Assembly: GCA_025617745.1 (NCBI GenBank)
Contig: CM046868.1
Location: 16,310,615-16,374,614 of the forward strand
Direction: 5' to 3'
Length of the DNA: 64,000 nucleotides
Source of the DNA: Heliocidaris erythrogramma
Taxonomy: Eukaryota; Echinodermata; Echinoidea; Camarodonta; Echinometridae
Every line of letters starts with the position of its first letter. Positions within the stretch are counted from its first letter, which is position 1. The notes under the pieces were generated by a model that ran no database searches, was not told the DNA's origin, and was given only the letters and a program-made list of their open reading frames with translations. The position numbers were made by a program, and so were the translations under genes. Of the stretch, positions 30,620 to 42,106 are shown one piece after another.

Positions 30620-32450
30620 CTGTAGTTAATAATAAATAATAATAATAATTGTTTTATATAGCGCAAATTGCTACAGCCTCTAAGCGCTTTAGAGAGAAAA
30701 TTAATCTGAAAGGAAAACCTAAGTTAAAGAATGATATTAAGTAATGATTAAATCCAACGTCAGCAGAGGAAGAAGTTAAAAGCTATTTAGAACAAGACAT
30801 GAAAAGATGGGTCTTCAACATTGTTTTAAAATTATTCACAGAACTAGCATTACGAATATCAATGGGAAGAATATTCCAAAGAAAAGTAGCAGCATAACTG
30901 AAAGAAGGTTGACCATATTGTTTGTAAAAAGTAGTTTTAGGACGAGATAAGAGAGATTGAGAAGCAGAACGTAAAGTCCGGATAGGAATTATCGAGGGAC
31001 AAGTTCTGAAAGATATGAAGGGGCAAATCCATGATAAGTCTTAAATGTAAGAAGAAGAATTTTGTAGGTGATGCGAGAAGAGATAGGAAGCCAGTGGAGT
31101 TCTCGAAGAATAGGGGTGATATGAGAGGAACGAGAAACACAAGAAACAAGACGATCGGCTGTATTTTGGGCACGCTGAAGTTTCAAATTCACTTTTTGAG
31201 GAAGGCCAAATAAAAGGGAATTACAAGAATCTAGCCTAGATGTAACAAAAGCATGAATAAGACGATGGGCTGAATTCTGATCAAGAAACCTACGAATTTA
31301 CCAATTTTCCTAATAGCTATATAGGCAGATCTACAAATGGAATCAACATTCTGACACAAACTTAACGAAGAATCCATGATAACTCCAAGATTGCGAGCTG
31401 TAATTGATGGCTTAATTATTGATTGCCCCATTTGAATGCTCATTTGCGGAGGAATAGAAGCATATTTAGAATGGAAATGAAGCAGCTCAGTCTTAGAATC
31501 ATTCAAAGAACAATTTTCCATCCTCTTAATTAGAGAAGAACGATCCACAGCATCAAACGATAAATATAGCTGCAAGTCATCAGCATACGCCATGCATGAG
31601 ATATTGTGTGCTGATACAATATCTTGGAGGGGAGTTGTGAGCATTATAAAAAGTAACGGGCCAGCAACAGAGCCTTGTGGGACTCCGCACCACAGGTTGT
31701 GTTTTTCTGACTTGACAGAATTGATAGAGACAGATTGTGAACGACCAAATAAATAAGAGGTGAACCACTGCAAAACAGACCCACCTATCCCAAACCTTGA
31801 AGAAGATCTTAGTAAAAGGCAATCAGGATCAATTGTTTCGAATGCTGAGGAGAAATCCAAAAGCACTAATAATACTTCTTGTTTATTATCAAGAGCACAC
31901 AGGATATCATTTTGAACACGGACAAGAGCTGTTTCAGTGCTGTGGAAGGCGCTATATGCAGACTGGGTAGAACCCAACAGATTATTCTTACTAAGATACT
32001 TTTGAGTTTGACTGACTGCTGCCCTTTCAATGAGTTTTGATACAAATGGAGAGTCTGGAGATAGGGCGGTAATTACTCAACACCTCTGCATCCAAGTGTT
32101 GTTTCTCCAGCAAGGGGCAGACCGACGCTTCCTTGAGAGGAGTAGGAAAACGGCTAGAAGATAAAGACAGATTGATGATCTTCGTCAGCACAGGGATAAG
32201 TTCATTCACACATGTAGTAAGGACAGACGACGGGAGAGGGTCAAGTTCACATGATGTCTTGGAAGCCTGTTTGATGATTTTCAAGACTTCTGCAGGAGTC
32301 AAAATATCAAACTGAGAGAAGGTTGATCGGCAGACTTCATGCAAATCCACAGAGAGGGGAGAGAACTGTGCAACATCAATTTTGTCTCTTAAGGATCTTA
32401 TCTTATTGTCGAAAAAGTCTGCAAACTTATTCGCGAGTTATATTTCATTC
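30620..32450 (-). mobile_element. CR1/L2-type non-LTR retrotransposon, 5'-truncated (intron 5)
   Basis: Minus-strand RT: 32350-32027 carries the RT entry ('[12 protein letters not shown]', 'LSNYRPIS'); 31977-31231 the palm ('QSAYSAFHSTETALVRVQND', 'GVPQGSVAGPLLFI', catalytic 'MAYADDLQLYLSFD'); 31192-30989 the thumb ('LQRAQNTADRLVSC', 'LHWLPISSRITYKI'). Frameshifts and at least one 5' truncation make it inactive. The 3' end is a short TAATAA tail at 30630-30650 after TTATATAGCGC, a tail shared with 56367-56420. It lies antisense to the host gene. Confidence 0.88.
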
Positions 32451-33582
32451 ATTCAATTCAACTCTTTTCCTTTTATAGGTATATAGACAACAATAAAGTC
32501 AACAATAAAGTCAATAAAGTGAAATAGATTTTTTTGAGATTTTATGGTTTTTTATTTTTATAAATAAGTTTACAGTACAAGGCAGGCATCCTGGTCGATC
32601 CCTGATCCTAATTTTAAATATTAGACATAAATCTGAACCAAAAATTTAGCATAATCAATAAATACTTTAAAATGCTTCAAGGGAGACGTATAAATAATAT
32701 TCATCCCCTCAATCACTACACATGAATCGACAGGTAAAAAATTGTAGGAATGCGTTACCAAGGGATATTGTTCACTATATCGCTTATCTTACCTAGCATG
32801 GGTAGTCCCATATATACAAGTTACACGTACAAGGTAAAAAAAAATCTTAGTTGATCCTGGAAGGTAACCCCTTTAGCAAACTCCGATGGTGGTTTGCATG
32901 GCTCACATTATTTGAGAAATGGTGATATTTTAGATCCATTTTTTTTAAATATCTGCCTCCACACACAGTATATGGATCCCTTAGGCCAGTACCAGATTTG
33001 TAAGCCAAGTAGCTTGTACGGCTAACACAGACCGATCTGTCTCATAAATTCATTGTCGGTCATGCTGATTACTGTTATTAGATCATGATTTCGCCGCAAA
33101 ATAAACACCAACAACACTGAAGCTGAACACCAATACCGACCATGAAATCACCCAATATCAGTGTGGGTAAGCAGCGGTTCAAACCACCCAGCACAGGTGA
33201 AAATTTGAGCAAGTTTCATCCTAAAATTGAGAATGAAAAAGATCTTGCGTCACGAAGATTTTCATACATATTGAACACTGAAATGTTATCGAGCTAAACA
33301 AGCTGTTGAAAAATGCCACGGTTTCTGAGGACGGTCAGGAACCAAAAGTGAACTTTGTGATACAAAATCAATTCTAAATCCTAACAAAATGAAGAGGAAT
33401 TCCTGGGCACTATTTCAGGCCCAAATCTTTACAGAAACATGTCATATTTCATACCCAAAAAATGGTATAAGCTTGAACTTTACTTACGGTAACATTCTGC
33501 CATATTGGCTTCCCGTCGGTATGGAATACGACGTCAAATACGCGCAGGTCACAACTCATTTCAATAAATATATTTCCCTTAG
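32451..33582. other. Intron 5 end, no gene seen
   Basis: AT-rich DNA without a recognised repeat. A frame open from 33389 runs into exon 6, but its first 190 bases are intronic: they precede the acceptor CCCTTAG and share nothing with the DM13 pattern. Confidence 0.5.
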
Positions 33583-33829
33583 TTTGCAGAAACTCGGCAG
33601 ATACTCTGGAGAAACAGTCACCGTAACACTCATTGACAATATCACCGTGTTCGACATCGATCACATCGGACTATGGTGCGTCCTCGCAAAGCAGGACTTT
33701 GGCCATGTCGATATTCCTGCAATAGATGTACTCAACATTCCACCCTTGCCGTTGCCGACTCCTGCTACAACGACAGCGAGTACGACAACGACAGCCAGTA
33801 CGACTCTCACACAGACGACCACCGCCCCG
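33583..33829 (+). CDS. Exon 6: DM13 domain 2 end and Thr-rich linker
   Basis: The acceptor is TTTCCCTTAG, chosen over the AG seven bases later because only this one restores phase 2 and gives Ser-Leu-Gln-Lys-Leu-Gly parallel to Ser-Met-Val-Lys-Leu-Gly in exon 3. It reads 'KLGRYSGETVTVTL', 'HIGLWCVLAKQDFGHVDIP' and then 'TTTASTTTTASTTLTQTTTA', a mucin-like linker. The intron that splits domain 1 at this point is absent here. Donor CCG|GTAAGG, phase 0. Confidence 0.92.
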
Positions 33830-34305
33830 GTAAGGCGTAACCTGGACCAAACGATAAACTTAACCCTAACCCTACCATAATGTTCGAAAATATTATGAAA
33901 TATTTAAGAAACATATGCTAGCTAGGGACCATTGACAAGATGTTTTCTATATGCCAATGTTCTTCCCTTTTGTGTTGTGCCCCCCCCCCCCTTCCCATGG
34001 AAATTGTTTTTGTGTAACCTTTTGAAAGATGAAAGTGTACATTCCTTTCTGATCAGTTTTAAGAGAGCTTATCTCAACTTGCATTCGATCATAATCTACC
34101 CCTACTTTGTTACATCTCATTTTGAGGAATGAGATTAATAATAGTAATTTGGTCATATTTACCCAGGGTTACCACACCAGCATTAATATTGCTCTTATTG
34201 TGGGCCCTACAATTATTGTTTCCCCCATTATAGCCAGATACCAATTTAATACTTTTTGGTGCAGAGGGGGGAAAATCCAACATATCTTGTTTCAAGATGC
34301 AAGCA

Positions 34306-34376
34306 CCGAGCAAGGATCGAACCAGGGACCTCTCGTAAGAGGGTCAAGAGCCAGTCACCAAAAGACCATGTGTGCT
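34306..34376 (-). repeat. tRNA-like/SINE-like fragment in intron 6
   Basis: On the minus strand, GGTCCCTGGTTCGATCC resembles a T-arm/B box, preceded by an A-box-like GGTCTTTTGGTGACTGG. Stems are imperfect, so this is a tRNA-derived repeat or pseudogene. Confidence 0.4.
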
Positions 34377-34422
34377 CCCAATGATATTGAATATTAATCG
34401 GTATTTTATTTCTTATTGTCAG

Positions 34423-34659
34423 AGGTTTTCTAACTGCGAAACGCTGGTTACAGATGAGCTTCAAGTCAGTTGGTATATTGACGGTACTGACATCGTCATC
34501 CGTCTTAGCAGCACCAACAAAGTCGGGATGTACAGCGCATTCGGCGTGAGCGGATCTTCGACGGGCACACAGATGGTGGGTGGCGATGTCGCAGTCACTT
34601 TCATGGACGATAACGGAGTCGCGCAAGCAGTTGATTACTACCTTGACGCCCAAGCTCAG
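34423..34659 (+). CDS. Exon 7: DOMON domain, N-terminal half
   Basis: Acceptor TTATTGTCAG, phase 0, 79 codons, donor CAG|GTAAGC. Reads 'RFSNCETLVTDELQVSWYID', then 'IVIRLSSTNKVGMYSAFGVSG' split by the family pattern Tyr-x-Ala-Phe-Gly-x-Ser, then 'MVGGDVAVTFMDD' and 'VDYYLDAQAQ'. DOMON domains bind haem or sugars in secreted and membrane proteins; ligand here unknown. Confidence 0.95.
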
Positions 34660-34731
34660 GTAAGCCTCCCCTTTGGTTACAAGTCTTTTTTTCCGATGAA
34701 TGGTTACTCCGAAGGTACAGTGCATTATTTC

Positions 34732-35480
34732 GAAGGTTCGTTACTATGAATGTACGTTATTCTGAAGGTACGTTATTCTGAAGGTACGTTATTCTGAAGG
34801 TACGTTGCTATGAAGGTACGTTGCTATGAAGGTACGTTGCTATGAAGGTACGTTGCTATGAAGGTACGTTGCTATGAAGGTACGTTGCTCTGAAGGTACG
34901 TTGCTATGAAGGTACGCTGCTATGAAGGTACGTTGCTATGAAGGTACGTTGCTATGAAGGTACGTTGCTATGAAGGTACGTTGCTATGAAGGTACGTTAT
35001 TGAAGGTACGTTGCTATGAAGGTACGTTGCTATGAAGGTACGTTGCTATGAAGGTACGTTGCTATGAAGGTGCGTTATTCTGAAGGTACGTTATTCTGAA
35101 GGTACGTTATTCTGAAGGTACGTTATTCTGAAGGTACGTTATTATGCAGGTACGTTATTATGCAGGTACGTTAATCTGAAGGTACGTTAATCTGAAGGTT
35201 CGTTATTCTGAAGGTACGTTGCTATGAAGGTACGTTGCTATGAAGGTACGTTATTCTGAAGGTACGTTAATCTGAAGGTACGTTAATCTGAAGGTACGTT
35301 ATTATGCAGGTACGTTATTCTGAAGGTTCGTTATTATGAAGGTACGTTAATATACAGGTACGTTAATATACAGGTACGATATGCTGACGGTACGTTATTA
35401 TGAAGGTACGTTATTATGCAGGTACATTATTCTGGAGGTTCGTTATCATGGAGGTACGTTAATATGTACGTTATTATGAA
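34732..35480. repeat. 16-bp minisatellite in intron 7
   Basis: About 46 head-to-tail units of GAAGGTACGTTGCTAT and variants (TTATTC, TTAATC, TTATTATGCA). The central part (34800-35080) is most uniform; both edges are more diverged. The unit core GGTACGT is nearly palindromic. Diverged 'ATTCCGAAGGTT' sequence continues to about 35770. Confidence 0.93.
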
Positions 35481-35770
35481 GGTACGTTATGAAGGTTCAT
35501 ATAATTCCGAAGATTCATATAATTCCGAAGATTCGTTACTGCAGGGCCCTAAGTAAATGGTTATTGCGAAGGTTTCTAATTTCCAAGTTTTGTTACTCCG
35601 AAATTCCGAAGGTTTGTAATTCCGAAGGTTTATTTGTTCGGAAGTTCGTATTATATTACGAAGGCTCCTATTTTCTTTCGGAAATATAACCTTCGGATAA
35701 ATGAACTTTTCGAATAATGCAACAGATGTTCGGAATTATGAGCCTTATTTTGTTTTCGGAATTACCAACC

Positions 35771-36076
35771 CCATGGTCTGGGAAATTTAAGAAGTCTTTT
35801 TCCTCAGGTTGTTTGATAATCCATGGATTTTTTAAAGATTCAGTATAATTACATCACTTCACTTGAATATTAAAAAAACATGCACCTGTGTCTCAATATA
35901 ATGGATTGAAAGTCTGTTGTACACGAGCGTCATTTCAATTACTAGTACTTTATTACCTTTAAAGGAAATTAGAACCTACGCCAGTAAAGCAACGCAAAGT
36001 TTGCACTGTTCCTTTTGCAATCATGTTTTGTTACGCTATCATTCTCACAAAGATCGCACCAGTCAACGACAATGTC
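35771..36076. other. Intron 7 sequence, no gene seen
   Basis: Unassigned DNA between the minisatellite and a TIR element. Confidence 0.5.
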
Positions 36077-36350
36077 GCCTGGGGTGTTTCATAAAGCTGT
36101 TCGTAAAGTTTACACAAATGGGATGCTCAACCACTTTTAACTGCATCAACTAAAGTCGAACTGTTCAGATGTAGATTAATATTCTTATTATAACAAACAT
36201 TTTTGATGCAAAGTATATTTTTTGCCATAATATAATTGAGGTTATTGGAAATACAGTCACACTGTTAAAACATCAGCAAAAACTTTGCGCATCCTATCTG
36301 GCACTTGATATGAACTTTATTTATGAACAGCTTTATGAAACACTCCCTGG
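36077..36350. mobile_element. Foldback/TIR MITE in intron 7
   Basis: CCTGGGGTGTTTCATAAAGC at the left end pairs with GCTTTATGAAACACTCCCTGG at the right; inner arms GTTCGTAAAGTT / AACTTTATTTATGAAC. Non-coding, 274 bp. Confidence 0.8.
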
Positions 36351-36468
36351 TGTGCACGAGGCATTTCAATAAGACACTTTAGATGTTGTAACATTTCAAG
36401 TCTAGTTTAGGTTTTCCGTTAATTTTTTAAACTGTACTGTATGTAATTTCTCTAATTTTCTTTCCAAG

Positions 36469-36607
36469 TGCTCTCCTCAAAATGGCGCTGGAGCTTGCCC
36501 CGATGTTATCGCATCAGACTCGGCCTATAATGACGTAACGCTTGTAGAATCATCGAATGACAATGGGGTGACGCACATCGTTTATAGAAGACTTCTAGCA
36601 CCTCTTG
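36469..36607 (+). CDS. Exon 8: DOMON domain, C-terminal half
   Basis: Acceptor TTTCCAAG, phase 0. Reads 'CSPQNGAGACPDVIASDSAY', 'VTLVESSNDNGVTHIVYRRL' and ends 'LAPL'. The Asp/Asn-Gly-x-Thr-x-x-x-Tyr-x-Arg pattern is a typical DOMON strand pair. Donor TTG|GTAAAT, phase 1. Confidence 0.92.
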
Positions 36608-37337
36608 GTAAATCGCTCAAGGAGATTATTCTGTAACCCGTCACTGCTCGGTATATTGAAATGCTTTCCGGCTCAAGAAACATGAAGCTCTCGTTTTGTC
36701 TATTCAACCAGTCGGGATTAAAATTGCACATTGAGAAGATTGGGATGGACAAAATTCAGTATGTCTTCCGCATCATACATGCATATTTCCGGGAAACATA
36801 CAATATTAATAAATCCACAATCACTGGGGGGGGGGGGGGGTGGACTGCCACAGAGCCCCTTTTTTTCTCACTGGTCCTATCATGATCCACGCGATATTAA
36901 GGCAGAGCCGCAGAGGATCGTAATAGGACATTTTACTATTTTTGTCCCATTGGCCTCCGTCAGAGTAGTTAGGGTTAGGATAAGCTTTTTAAATACTATA
37001 GGCACTGGCGTACTGGTGGGACTTGGGGGCTGCAGTCTCCCCAAAGTTCCACGCAAAAAAAGGGGGAATTTTCAAATTACTTAGTTCTTACCAGATATAT
37101 GACAAACTTACATTTTCATAAAAAAAGGTCGAATTTTTTGCTTGCTCGCTTCGGCTCGCTCGCAAGTAGGCCTATTTAGAAATTGTGCACCATATGCCTA
37201 TGCTCAGCCCCCTCAAATTTTTTTGCTCATTATACGCCCCTGACTTTGGGACCAGTGGTACCTAGGTATGTATAAGGAAAACCCTTTGAAAAAAATTCAC
37301 ACTTTAGATGCACTGATTATATTACCCTTATTTTCAG

Positions 37338-37451
37338 ATGCCACCTATGACAAAGCGATCTCAATCACAGGACTCACGTACGTGATCTGGGCTCGAGGGT
37401 TGATCAATGCCGATGGTCGTGTTGCATATCACTCACAACATCGCTCAACTG
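37338..37451 (+). CDS. Exon 9: DOMON domain end
   Basis: Acceptor TTATTTTCAG, phase 1 in and out, 37 whole codons. Reads 'ISITGLTYVIWARGLINADG' and 'RVAYHSQHRST'; the Tyr-Val-Ile-Trp-Ala-Arg-Gly segment is a strong family marker. Donor CTG|GTAAGA. Confidence 0.92.
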
Positions 37452-38143
37452 GTAAGACAGTAAAAAAAAAATTGAGTACGTCCGATGCGGTAATTCATCC
37501 TTAAATTCATTCAGTAAAAAAAAAATGGAAAATTTAAACTAGATTTGAAAGAGCACATAGTATTTTGTCTTTGAATTTGAAAATTCCAAGAGCAAAGAAA
37601 CAAACAAGGTAAAATTGCCTCCCCCGCAAAAGAAAAAAAATATATTGTGGGAAAGGGGTAAGAAAGAATTTTCAGCTTTTCTATTGTTACTGTGATTAAT
37701 CATGTATATCATGATATCAAGTGAAACCAAACAAGGGTTACATCACACGAAGAAGCTATGGAAAGTGGTCTTCCTGGATATCGGTCACGAAATTCACCCA
37801 AGGAAAGGGGTAGTTATAGAAAAAAAAACACCTTAACTAGTTTGAAAAAAGCACATAAGCTATAGTTTGGAAAATTTCAAGAGCAAAGAAACAAAACCTG
37901 GAAAAGAAAATCTCGCTTGCCACAATCCGATTTCCTTTTTTTCAAGGTAATGTAATTTTGAAATAAGAAATAAGAAATGATTTCGTTTCATTACGCACTT
38001 ATTTAACCCGTAAAAACGAATTCTACAAATAATTCAAACTATGAATCAAAACTATCTTTATTATACTCTCTCTCTCTCTCTGTCTGTCTCACACACATAC
38101 ACACACACACTCTCTCTCTCTCTCTGTCTGCTCTCCACACCAG

Positions 38144-38356
38144 CTAACTCCAACCTCCAGATCAGCTTCGGTCGGGCAAGCTCGACGTGTCCTCCTCTGG
38201 GTGATACCGCAGCCACACCTAGCAGCCCATCCATCACCACACCCTCTCAGGAGGAGGAGGGCTGGACCATCGAGGACATCGTGGAGGCAGAAGATGCAAC
38301 GTTTACAGTGGACATGGGATTGACTGGGGGTCAGAAGGGGTACAACTACATCACGG
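38144..38356 (+). CDS. Exon 10: linker between DOMON and cupredoxin-like domain
   Basis: Acceptor CTCCACACCAG after a CT/CA microsatellite. Reads 'NLQISFGRASSTCPPLGD', a Ser/Thr/Pro linker, then 'EEGWTIEDIVEAEDATFTVD' and 'GGQKGYNYITG'. Donor ACGG|GTAAAT, phase 1. A longer open frame starting at 38041 is intronic on its 5' side. Confidence 0.92.
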
Positions 38357-38581
38357 GTAAATTGCACTGGTTGTGTAATCGGGAAGGGGCGGCAGACCCC
38401 CCCCCCCCCTCATAACCGCATGGCTGGTCCCTACTCCACTTTCAAAACTGTTGGCCGACCCCGCAATGAGTTTAAAGTTTGGTTCCTATAGTAAATTGAC
38501 GGTCATTGCAATCAGAATATTGTTATAAGAATATTGTTTTTAAGATGATATTTTTTCCTTGTAAAATAGACTTACATTAAT

Positions 38582-38690
38582 CATCATTTCCATCATCATC
38601 ATCATCATCACCATCATTGTCATCATCATCATTTTCATCATCATCATCATTGTCATCATCATCATCATCATCATCACCACCACCAGCACT
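38582..38690. repeat. ATC/CATCAT microsatellite in intron 10
   Basis: (ATC)n with interruptions. Confidence 0.85.
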
Positions 38691-38897
38691 GTCAACACGA
38701 CAAATGGATGCAGGAGCCGTCATTTTCCATTTTCTGTGCTTTTGTTCGTTAACATCAAATTTGTTCGTAAGAACAATGAGACCCTAAATGCACGAACATA
38801 ATATTTCTACGAGAGCGGGGCTTAAAAACAGATGAGACATGAAAAATAGATATATACGTGTAAATGTCGTGATAACCCGATATTTGTTTTTGTATAG

Positions 38898-39091
38898 GAT
38901 CTGTTGGTTGGGGTATTGCTTGGTTCATTAACGACCTGCTTATTCCTGAGCTTACTCTCACTCGCGGCAAAACTTACACATTCTTAGTAAGCGGAGGGGA
39001 TGACCCGACATTCAGCGCGAAATACCATCCATTCTACATCACTGATGATCCTTCTGGAGGCTACGCCCAACTGTCACAAGCCGAACAGCAG
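38898..39091 (+). CDS. Exon 11: cupredoxin-like domain, N-terminal part
   Basis: Acceptor TTTTTGTATAG, phase 1. Reads 'VGWGIAWFINDLLIPELTLT', 'RGKTYTFLVSGGDD' and 'YHPFYITDDPSGGYAQLS'. Arg-Gly-x-Thr-Tyr-x-Phe and a His followed by Pro-Phe-Tyr-Ile resemble the first half of plastocyanin-like folds, where this His is a copper ligand. Donor CAG|GTAATT, phase 0. Confidence 0.92.
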
Positions 39092-39354
39092 GTAATTAAA
39101 CACTTTAGACACATCGTTAAAGCATACAATACCCACAGACGCACATACACACATAAACACACCAACTGCAGTGTGAAGCACCACTAAAATCACCACTAAA
39201 ATCTGGAACAATTTTATAATAAAACAGTGTGGTATAACCTACTGTGGTACACTTTTATAATAAGTTTGACAGCGTAAACACAGCTTGAACGCTGTGTTTA
39301 CACTTTGTGCCACAGTGTGGCAGCGGCAAACTGTTGCCACAATGGAGAATCTTA

Positions 39355-39530
39355 TGGGGTGTTGCAAGAAAGTTGCAATCAATTGCAAATTGTAAAGCAA
39401 ATTAGAACAACCATTCTGAATGGTTCAGGGTCTGCCCATTCAAGAAGATGCGCTTGCAACAATGATTTTGATTGGTCAGTACCGATCAGTTGCAGCTTGC
39501 AATCAATCGCAACTTTCTTGCAACACCCCA
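39355..39530. mobile_element. TTA-flanked foldback MITE (intron 11)
   Basis: TGGGGTGTTGCAAGAAAGTTGC and its inverse at the right end form TIRs of about 35 bp. TTA stands on both sides (39352-39354 and 39531-39533), as in PIF/Harbinger insertions. An 11-bp perfect hairpin (GTAAACACAGC/GCTGTGTTTAC) lies just upstream at 39274-39301. Confidence 0.8.
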
Positions 39531-40329
39531 TTAGTGTGTGCAGAGTCACCAAAGAGAGGTGATTTTGACAGTGTAAATAATATAGAGAACATTTCATGAG
39601 GAATCGTTAATTTTGTGATGTCCTTAAGTTTATTTGTAAAGAGTTATGTAAAAAGTAAGTAAGTAAGTAACTAAGTCAGGAGTTAATCTCCTGACGATGA
39701 ACAGAGCACACTGTTCGAAACGCGTCGAGACAGATATACTCTTTTACCGAAAGATTACCGTAGTTTGGAAACTCTCTTTCAGAACTACTCTACAGAGGAA
39801 TACAAACAGTTCTTTTCAGAACTACTCTCTCCAAACTCTTCTGACCTGCTCAGAACTTTTCCTGATCTCAATCACTCTTTCCTCCTTTTTCTCTTTTCTT
39901 CTTTCCCCTTTCCATTTCACTTCACTTTTGGTGTACAAACACCGAAAACAAAACCAAAAATAGTCTTGTGTAAGTGTTTAATTTAATTCCATGTCTTTCC
40001 TTTCCTGTCACTTCTCCTAAACTCCTCTAAACGCCCCATAAGTGGGCTATTTTTCACGAAAGAATATATCAACAGCCTTTTCACAGAGGCTCCCACATGG
40101 TGTTACCGAAAACCTTCAATTGTGAATTCTCACTCACCATGGAAACCTACAGAGAACTAAAGAGTTATGTGTTTAATATGTTTACTTGTAAAAATTCACA
40201 TATAACATTTTTTTGTTTTATATTCTCTGGTTACTATTCAAATAAACGAACACGCATGAATCGTATGTTGAAAAGTCAATACATGTACTTTACCTCACTT
40301 TATTTTCTCTCTTTTTTAATGTTTAAAAG

Positions 40330-40357
40330 AACATCACAATCTACGCATGGCCAGAAG
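40330..40357 (+). CDS. Exon 12: 28-bp microexon
   Basis: Nine codons 'NITIYAWPE' plus one base between acceptor TTTAAAAG and donor AAG|GTAAGA. It is needed to keep phase between exons 11 (phase 0) and 13 (phase 1) and gives a continuous Pro-Glu-Glu-Gly-Pro-Leu-Cys. The short length makes it the least certain exon, but skipping it would break the frame. Confidence 0.78.
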
Positions 40358-40906
40358 GTAAGATTTATTTGATCTCTTTCAAAAATCCAAATGGATTTGT
40401 TGTCTGCTGTTTCATTTATTGATGGTCTAAGTGGAATAGTCTTTCAGGCCTAGATGATGCTTATTTTAATCCACTTTGACGGAGAATGCTTGGGCTTTCT
40501 CATTAAAATCAACTGTGTCCACTTCTCCACAAATACTGTATTGCTAGTGCGATGGTCATATGCATACAGAATCTTAACTACGATGTTTAGACTCTCGTTT
40601 TTGCAAGAATGAACAATAAAAAGAGATACATAAACAGTTCATAGTCATATACAGTATCACAAATGCCTGATTTTCTGGCTAGCATAATGGATGTATAATA
40701 TTTGAATAGATACCCTCTATTTATTTTACCATTATTCTTCCGCTTCGTCATGATTTTTTTTACGTTTCCTTCCCTTTCATCTTTCACATCAGTATTTCTT
40801 CTCCCTTTTTCTTCTCTATTATACCTTCCTTGTTCCTTCTTCCCCTGCCTCTATTTTGTTGGTTCTTCCTCTTTATCATCTTGACCATCACCATCACCGT
40901 CATCAG

Positions 40907-41036
40907 CGGCGGCTCTACATAGGGGAAACTCAACTGGCATACCTTAAGTACACAATGAAAACAAATTACCCCCTTAATTGCGTACTTTTCCGGCTCTGTG
41001 CCCCCTCTTTTACAAAATCCAGGATCCGCCCCTGAC
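40907..41036. mobile_element. 'GGCGGATCC'-family TIR element (intron 12)
   Basis: The left end reads GGCGGCTCTACATAGGGG and the right CCAGGATCCGCCCCTG; an internal GTGCCCCCTCTTTTAC is shared with 50777-50790. A related fragment at about 41250-41385 (GTGCGAATCCAGGAATTTG) also lies in this intron. Confidence 0.6.
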
Positions 41037-41106
41037 CGTCATAATTATCATCATTATCATCATTATCATCATGATCGTCATCATCATCATCATCATCATC
41101 ATCATT
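41037..41106. repeat. ATC microsatellite in intron 12
   Basis: (ATC)n/(TCATTA)n. Confidence 0.85.
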
Positions 41107-41505
41107 GTTATAATTATTAGTCATTTATTCATTCATTCATTTGATTAATCACTATCATGCCATCATACTCCTCATCCTAAAATTATTCTTCTTTTTTCCC
41201 CATCTTCCTTCTCCTCCTCCTCATCATCATTCTCATCATCATTCACAGCACAAGTGCGAATCCAGGAATTTGTAAGGAGGGCACAAGAGTCTCATCAGGA
41301 CTAAGAAAGCCGGGGGGGGGGCACAATTTACAAGAAAAAGGGGGACACCGGCAGGAAGTGTCCCTCTTCCAAAGCTGCCACTGATTCATCATCTTCATTA
41401 TTGTAATAATCTCCCCCTCTTCTTTTGTTCAGCTATTTCTTCTTCATATTTCCCCTTCAACAGAGTACATCTAATTTGATATTTACATCATTTTTTTTCA
41501 TAAAG

Positions 41506-41672
41506 AGGGACCACTCTGCCAGTGGACGATAACAAGCGATACTGGTAACCCCGATTCCTACTCATCATTTGGTGACTTCAAGGCCACGTTAACCAGAGAT
41601 TGTCAGCCCGGTGAGCCTGGCGAACTCCTGTGGACCGTGCCGATGGACGCCCCTGATCTACTCTACTACCAC
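41506..41672 (+). CDS. Exon 13: cupredoxin-like domain, middle
   Basis: Acceptor TTTCATAAAG; the AG two bases later was rejected because it shifts the frame. Reads 'GPLCQWTITSDTGNPDSYSS', 'FGDFKATLTRDCQPGEPGEL' and 'LWTVPMDAPDLLYYH'. Donor CAC|GTAAGA, phase 0, placing Tyr-Tyr-His directly before the Cys of exon 14. Confidence 0.92.
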
Positions 41673-42106
41673 GTAAGATAATTGTTTGTAAGAAAAAGTG
41701 ATTCTGTTGGTAGCGAGAAGGGCGTTAACGTCGTACTTTAACGCAGATTTAACGCCCTTTATACTTCGTTTTTTGAAAAGTTGTAAATGAGACTAGCATT
41801 ATCATGATCAGGGAGGAATTCATTTGTTACTGAAAGTCTGCAATTCGTCATTTATGCCTTATTAAGGGTGTCTTTTTATTACAAAAAACTGTTCTTGACA
41901 TGAACAAATATTTTACCAAGGAACCTCCTTGAAATGGTACAAATAAGGGTGTTTCATTATTAATTTTACATTTTCCTTGTGGTCAATATGGGGTTAATTC
42001 ACTGAGAAAAAATATTTACTCGCTTGCTACTAGATAGAAGGGAATTTTGTAGTCCCCACAAATGAATGTGCCACACAGAAACACCTTACATATAGAATGG
42101 CCACTC

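Noticed and set aside
33389-33582. Start codon and 64 codons before exon 6
   Set aside because: They lie upstream of the acceptor CCCTTAG; the spliced frame from exon 5 continues into 33583 and the upstream residues have no DM13 match.
34732-35480. Possible CRISPR-like array
   Set aside because: Units are 16 bp, directly adjacent without spacers, and in an animal intron: it is a minisatellite.
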